A stretch of 64,000 nt of DNA from Variovorax sp. DXTD-1 (GTDB lineage Bacteria; Pseudomonadota; Gammaproteobacteria; Burkholderiales; Burkholderiaceae_C). How positions within the stretch are numbered: position 1 is the first letter of the stretch; every line of letters starts with the position of its first letter. The notes under the pieces were generated by a model. That model saw only the letters and a program-made list of their open reading frames with translations. It was not told the origin of the DNA and ran no database searches. Position numbers and translations under genes: made by a program. Shown one piece after another: positions 60,865 through 64,000 of this stretch. The DNA is taken from NCBI RefSeq assembly GCF_003984625.1, contig NZ_RWKH01000002.1, positions 186,001 to 250,000 on the forward strand. Reading direction: 5' to 3'.

Positions 60865-61703
60865 CGCTTCAGGCCCTCGGGCAAGGTGACGGCGCTGAGG
60901 CCTTCGGCGCGCAGGCGTTCGAGCAACAAGGGCAATACCTCCAACAACACTGGGTTTCCTTCAGGGGTGCGCGCGGCGTTGCCGTCGTGCAGAAGCAGGA
61001 TGTCGCGCGCCTGCAGGTTGCGGGCAAGGCGCGCCATGACCTTGGCGGGATCGCCTTCGCGCGTGTCGAAGCCCCGGCGGGTCCAGCTCACGAGCGAAAG
61101 GCGGAGGCGGTGCAGCACCGGCTCGAGGAACGGGTTGCGCAGGCCGGCCGGTGCACGGAAACAGGTCGGGCGCTGGCCCGTGATTTCCGTCAGGATTTCT
61201 TGCGCCCGTGCGATCTCGCTCGCAAAGCCGCGCGGCCCGAGAAAAGAAAAATTGTGCCGATGCCGCGCGGTGTGGTTCTGAATGCTGTGGCCCCGTGCCA
61301 CGATCTCGCGCGCGAGCGCCGGATGCGCAAGCACGCGCTCGGCAATGCAGAAGAAGGTGGCACGCTGGCCATGCACGTCCAGCAGGTCGAGCACCCGGGG
61401 CGTGACCTCGGGCTCGGGGCCGTCGTCGACGGTGATGGCCACTTCGCGCCGGGCGCCGGCCGCCTCGGGCAGGCGCGTGACGTTGGGCCCCAGAAGACTG
61501 CTGCGCGGCGTGAGCCCCGCGCCGGTGATGAGCGCATGGTTCAGCACGACGGCGCCGATGGCCCAGGGCATCGCCCCCGGCACCAGCGCGCCCGCGCCAA
61601 TGGCGACCACGTGCACGGCCGCGCTCGCGCGAATGGCCGGCGGCCAGGGCCACGATTCAGACGGTGCGGTGGATGCGGATGACATGGCGTGGGATTTTCC
61701 CAT
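60861..61703 (-). CDS. Polysaccharide deacetylase family protein
   Basis: 280 residues. N-terminal hydrophobic part (about 25-60) may anchor it in the membrane. NodB domain: VAITVDDGPEPE (catalytic Asp-Asp), HSIQNHTARH (metal His residues) and FRAPAG. Starts in the exporter stop (TGATG), or at ATG 61685. Odd in core pigment synthesis; may trim the sugar carrier. Confidence 0.85.
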   Translation of the reverse strand: MGKSHAMSSASTAPSESWPWPPAIRASAAVHVVAIGAGALVPGAMPWAIGAVVLNHALITGAGLTPRSSLLGPNVTRLPEAAGARREVAITVDDGPEPEVTPRVLDLLDVHGQRATFFCIAERVLAHPALAREIVARGHSIQNHTARHRHNFSFLGPRGFASEIARAQEILTEITGQRPTCFRAPAGLRNPFLEPVLHRLRLSLVSWTRRGFDTREGDPAKVMARLARNLQARDILLLHDGNAARTPEGNPVLLEVLPLLLERLRAEGLSAVTLPEGLKR

Positions 61704-64000
61704 CAGCCGCGCGTGGGCGGCGGCGCCATCCGGCTCGCGAAGGCGGCCGAGAGCAGCAGCGCCAGCAGGGCACCCGGCGCAACCACGCGGCCGATCGACG
61801 ACAGCGCCGGAATGTCCGAAATCGCGATCAGCCCGAAAGACACCACGGTGGTCACGTTGGCCAGCATCAGCGAGGCCAGCGTGTCTTCGTCGGCCCGGCC
61901 CGCCACGCGCAACTGGTCGAAGAACAGCGCGTAGTTGGAGCCGACCGCGACGATCAGCAGCAGCCCCACCAGGTGCAGGATGCCCAGCGGCACCTGCAGC
62001 ACGGCCATGCCGCCGAGCGTGAGCACCACCGCAACCACCAGCGGCTGGCACACCGCGAGCAGGCGCTTGCCCGAACGCAGGTAGATGCCGAGCAGCACCA
62101 CCACGGCCAATGCGCCGAGCAGTACCTGCACGAAGGCCTCGTGCAGGTAGCGCTGATAGAGCCCGGCGAGTTCGCGGCCCACGTCGACCACCTGTACTTC
62201 AGGCGCACCGGCGAGCGCCGCTTCGAGCCGCCCTGCATCGAACTTCGGGCCCGGATGCAGAACCAGCAGCGTCGACCAGCCGCCGCCCGGGCGCTGGTAC
62301 ATGAGCGTGTTGACGACCGAACCGAGCGGGCCGTCCTTCAGGTCGGCGCGCCGCACGGGCGCCAGCTTGCGCGCGGCTTCGACTTCGACCAGGAAGGGGC
62401 CGAGGCGCGTGGCGGGCAACGGCGACCCTTGCGTGGCCTCGGCCAGCCGGGTTCGCAGGGTCTCGCCGTCCGGCAGGCTGGCCAGGCGCGCCGTCTGGGT
62501 CGCCACGCTCGGGAGCACGCGCGTCACGGTTTCGAAGCCGCCGAGCTCTCCCTTGTCGACCAGCGCCTCGAGCCGTGCCGCGGCCGCCTCGGTATTGCGC
62601 AGCGCAGCCTCTTCGTCGGCACCGTAGACCACGACCAGCGTGCTGCCGTCGCCGGTACCGATGTCTGCGCGCAGCATTTCGTCGAGCTGCTGGGCCGACT
62701 TGGGCACCGGGCTCATCGCGCCAAGGTCGGCGCGCCAGAGATGGCCGCCCTGCCAGATGACCAGCCCCAGCGCCGCGACGCCGAGCCCCGCCAGCACCCA
62801 GCGCAGTCGCGGCAGGCCGCGAACCAGCAGGCCGGCGCCGCGCGCCATGTACTTGCGCATGCCCATGCCGGTGGCGCCGTCCGGCGCGAGCATGGGCAAC
62901 GCATAGCGCGTGGCGAGTGCGGCGGCCACAAGCCCCGCAATCGAGAAAACGCCCAGTTGCGCGAGGCCTGGAAAGCCAGAGAACACCAGCGCCGCAAACC
63001 CGCACACCGACGTGAGCAGCCCGAGCCGCACAGTAGGCCAATGCACGTCGCGCCACCTTGCCCAGCCGGTGCCGGCCACGGCCGCGCCGCGCGCCTGAAT
63101 GAGGTAGTAGATCGCGTAGTCGACCGTCTCGCCGATCAGCGTGCTGCCAAAGCCCAGCGTCATGCCGTGCACGGAGCCGAACACCACGCTCACCGCGGCG
63201 GTGCCGATGACCACGCCCGTGGCCACGGGCAAAAACGCGATGACCAGCGCGCGCGGCGAGGCGAACGCCAGCAGCAGCAACCCGCCCATCACGATGCCGC
63301 CCACGATCGCAAGGTGAATCGCTTCGGTCTTGATCTTGTCTCGGCTCAGCACCGAGAACACCGGCGGGCCGCTGAGCAGCAGCTTGGGCCCGGCCTCACC
63401 CATGCCGCGCGTTGCAGCATCGAAGGTCGCATGCACGCGCGCAATGGCCGCGGCCTGTGCGTCGAGGTCGCTGCCCGCGGCGCGCGTGGTGGCGATCATG
63501 AGCGCGCGCGGCGCGGTGCGCGACATCCACACGCCGCCCTCGGTACGCGGCGCGCTGGCCGGCGCCAGGTCCACGGCAATGCGCTGCGTTTCTCCGGTGG
63601 GGTCGCGATCGAGCAAGGGCTTGATCACGTTGCCGGCCGGCGTGCCCAGCATCGACAACGTTTCGTTGATTGCGTCGCGCAATCCATCGACCGTGAACTG
63701 CTCGGGCCTGACGCCCGGCGAGAGCTGGTAGCGGTGCTCGAAGACCCAGGTTCCGGCTTCGGTCCAGTCGCCGGTGTCGCCGTTCTGGATCAGGTCGAAC
63801 AGCTTGCTTTCGCGCATGGCCTTGGCCACAGCGCGGGACACCGCGGCACGCTGCTCCACGCTGACGCCGCCCTCGATGCCGAGCAGCAGCGTGCGCGAGG
63901 CCACACCGCTTTGCAGTTGCTCGATGAGCACCTGCTGCCGCACGTCGGGGCTCTTGGGCAGGAAAGCCGAAAGGTCGGCGCTGAATTGCGTACGCGCGAT
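61703..64000 (-). CDS. MMPL/RND-family exporter (partial, 5' end outside window)
   Basis: About 765 residues visible; the frame runs to the window edge (IARTQFSADLSAFLPKSPD at the right end). Two sets of membrane helices, e.g. IVGGIVMGGLLLLAFASPRA and VQVLLGALAVVVLLGIYLRS, flank large periplasmic loops. MMPL proteins of aryl-polyene clusters move the pigment to the outer membrane. First visible gene of the minus-strand set; the ketosynthase and carrier genes should lie further right. Confidence 0.88.
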   Translation of the reverse strand: MARTQFSADLSAFLPKSPDVRQQVLIEQLQSGVASRTLLLGIEGGVSVEQRAAVSRAVAKAMRESKLFDLIQNGDTGDWTEAGTWVFEHRYQLSPGVRPEQFTVDGLRDAINETLSMLGTPAGNVIKPLLDRDPTGETQRIAVDLAPASAPRTEGGVWMSRTAPRALMIATTRAAGSDLDAQAAAIARVHATFDAATRGMGEAGPKLLLSGPPVFSVLSRDKIKTEAIHLAIVGGIVMGGLLLLAFASPRALVIAFLPVATGVVIGTAAVSVVFGSVHGMTLGFGSTLIGETVDYAIYYLIQARGAAVAGTGWARWRDVHWPTVRLGLLTSVCGFAALVFSGFPGLAQLGVFSIAGLVAAALATRYALPMLAPDGATGMGMRKYMARGAGLLVRGLPRLRWVLAGLGVAALGLVIWQGGHLWRADLGAMSPVPKSAQQLDEMLRADIGTGDGSTLVVVYGADEEAALRNTEAAAARLEALVDKGELGGFETVTRVLPSVATQTARLASLPDGETLRTRLAEATQGSPLPATRLGPFLVEVEAARKLAPVRRADLKDGPLGSVVNTLMYQRPGGGWSTLLVLHPGPKFDAGRLEAALAGAPEVQVVDVGRELAGLYQRYLHEAFVQVLLGALAVVVLLGIYLRSGKRLLAVCQPLVVAVVLTLGGMAVLQVPLGILHLVGLLLIVAVGSNYALFFDQLRVAGRADEDTLASLMLANVTTVVSFGLIAISDIPALSSIGRVVAPGALLALLLSAAFASRMAPPPTRG

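Noticed and set aside
1..64000. CRISPR arrays, IS elements or rRNA genes
   Set aside because: No regularly spaced repeats, no transposase genes and no rRNA sequence were noticed on either strand.

Overview
The window is high-GC bacterial DNA from a betaproteobacterium. Gene families and the order of the housekeeping block fit Comamonadaceae, most likely Variovorax or a close relative; this is inference from gene content, not a computed placement. Three regions are visible: a short left flank, a complete-looking prophage of about 42 kb, and about 21 kb of chromosome ending inside an aryl-polyene-type pigment cluster.

Left flank (1-953). A LexA/S24-type phage repressor gene (16-735) and two terminators lie outside the prophage boundary. 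The second terminator (896-933, minus strand) is probably the original terminator of the tRNA-Lys gene that the prophage split from its downstream DNA.

Prophage (954-42995). Two 45-bp direct copies of the 3' end of tRNA-Lys(TTT) bound the element: 954-998 is attL and 42951-42995 lies inside the rebuilt tRNA. The integrase sits beside the intact tRNA. Minus-strand genes from 31316 down to 1118 run in order: cro-like repressor, early genes, a DUF1376/lambda-O-like replication gene that carries a candidate iteron origin, P-like and HTH genes, RusA, an orphan DNA methyltransferase, terminase, portal, scaffold, N4-gp56-type major capsid, tail and adsorption genes, S74-type fibre, holin, SAR endolysin, nested spanins, and large internal virion proteins. 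The virion gene set suggests a short-tailed (podovirus-type) temperate phage. Plus-strand genes hold a short CI-like repressor without a protease domain, two small membrane proteins in a lower-GC island, and a second operator-controlled operon. That operon has RecT, a PD-(D/E)XK exonuclease, many small unknown genes, a DUF4224 protein and the integrase. At least five related operator-like palindromes link the two early promoters.

Chromosome (42951-55366). tRNA-Lys, tcdA, cpoB, pal and tolB lie on the minus strand, with msbA divergent. A tightly overlapped minus-strand operon follows: yebC-purD-hemF-nadD-rsfS-rlmH-maf-rng.

Pigment cluster (about 55483-64000). Plus-strand methyltransferase, XanB2-like chorismatase, acyltransferase and GT2 glycosyltransferase genes converge on minus-strand ketoreductase, dehydratase, methyltransferase, polysaccharide deacetylase and MMPL exporter genes. 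Known family roles suggest chorismate-derived hydroxybenzoate starter, polyene chain modification, and export or attachment of an aryl polyene. The ketosynthase and carrier-protein genes would lie beyond 64000.
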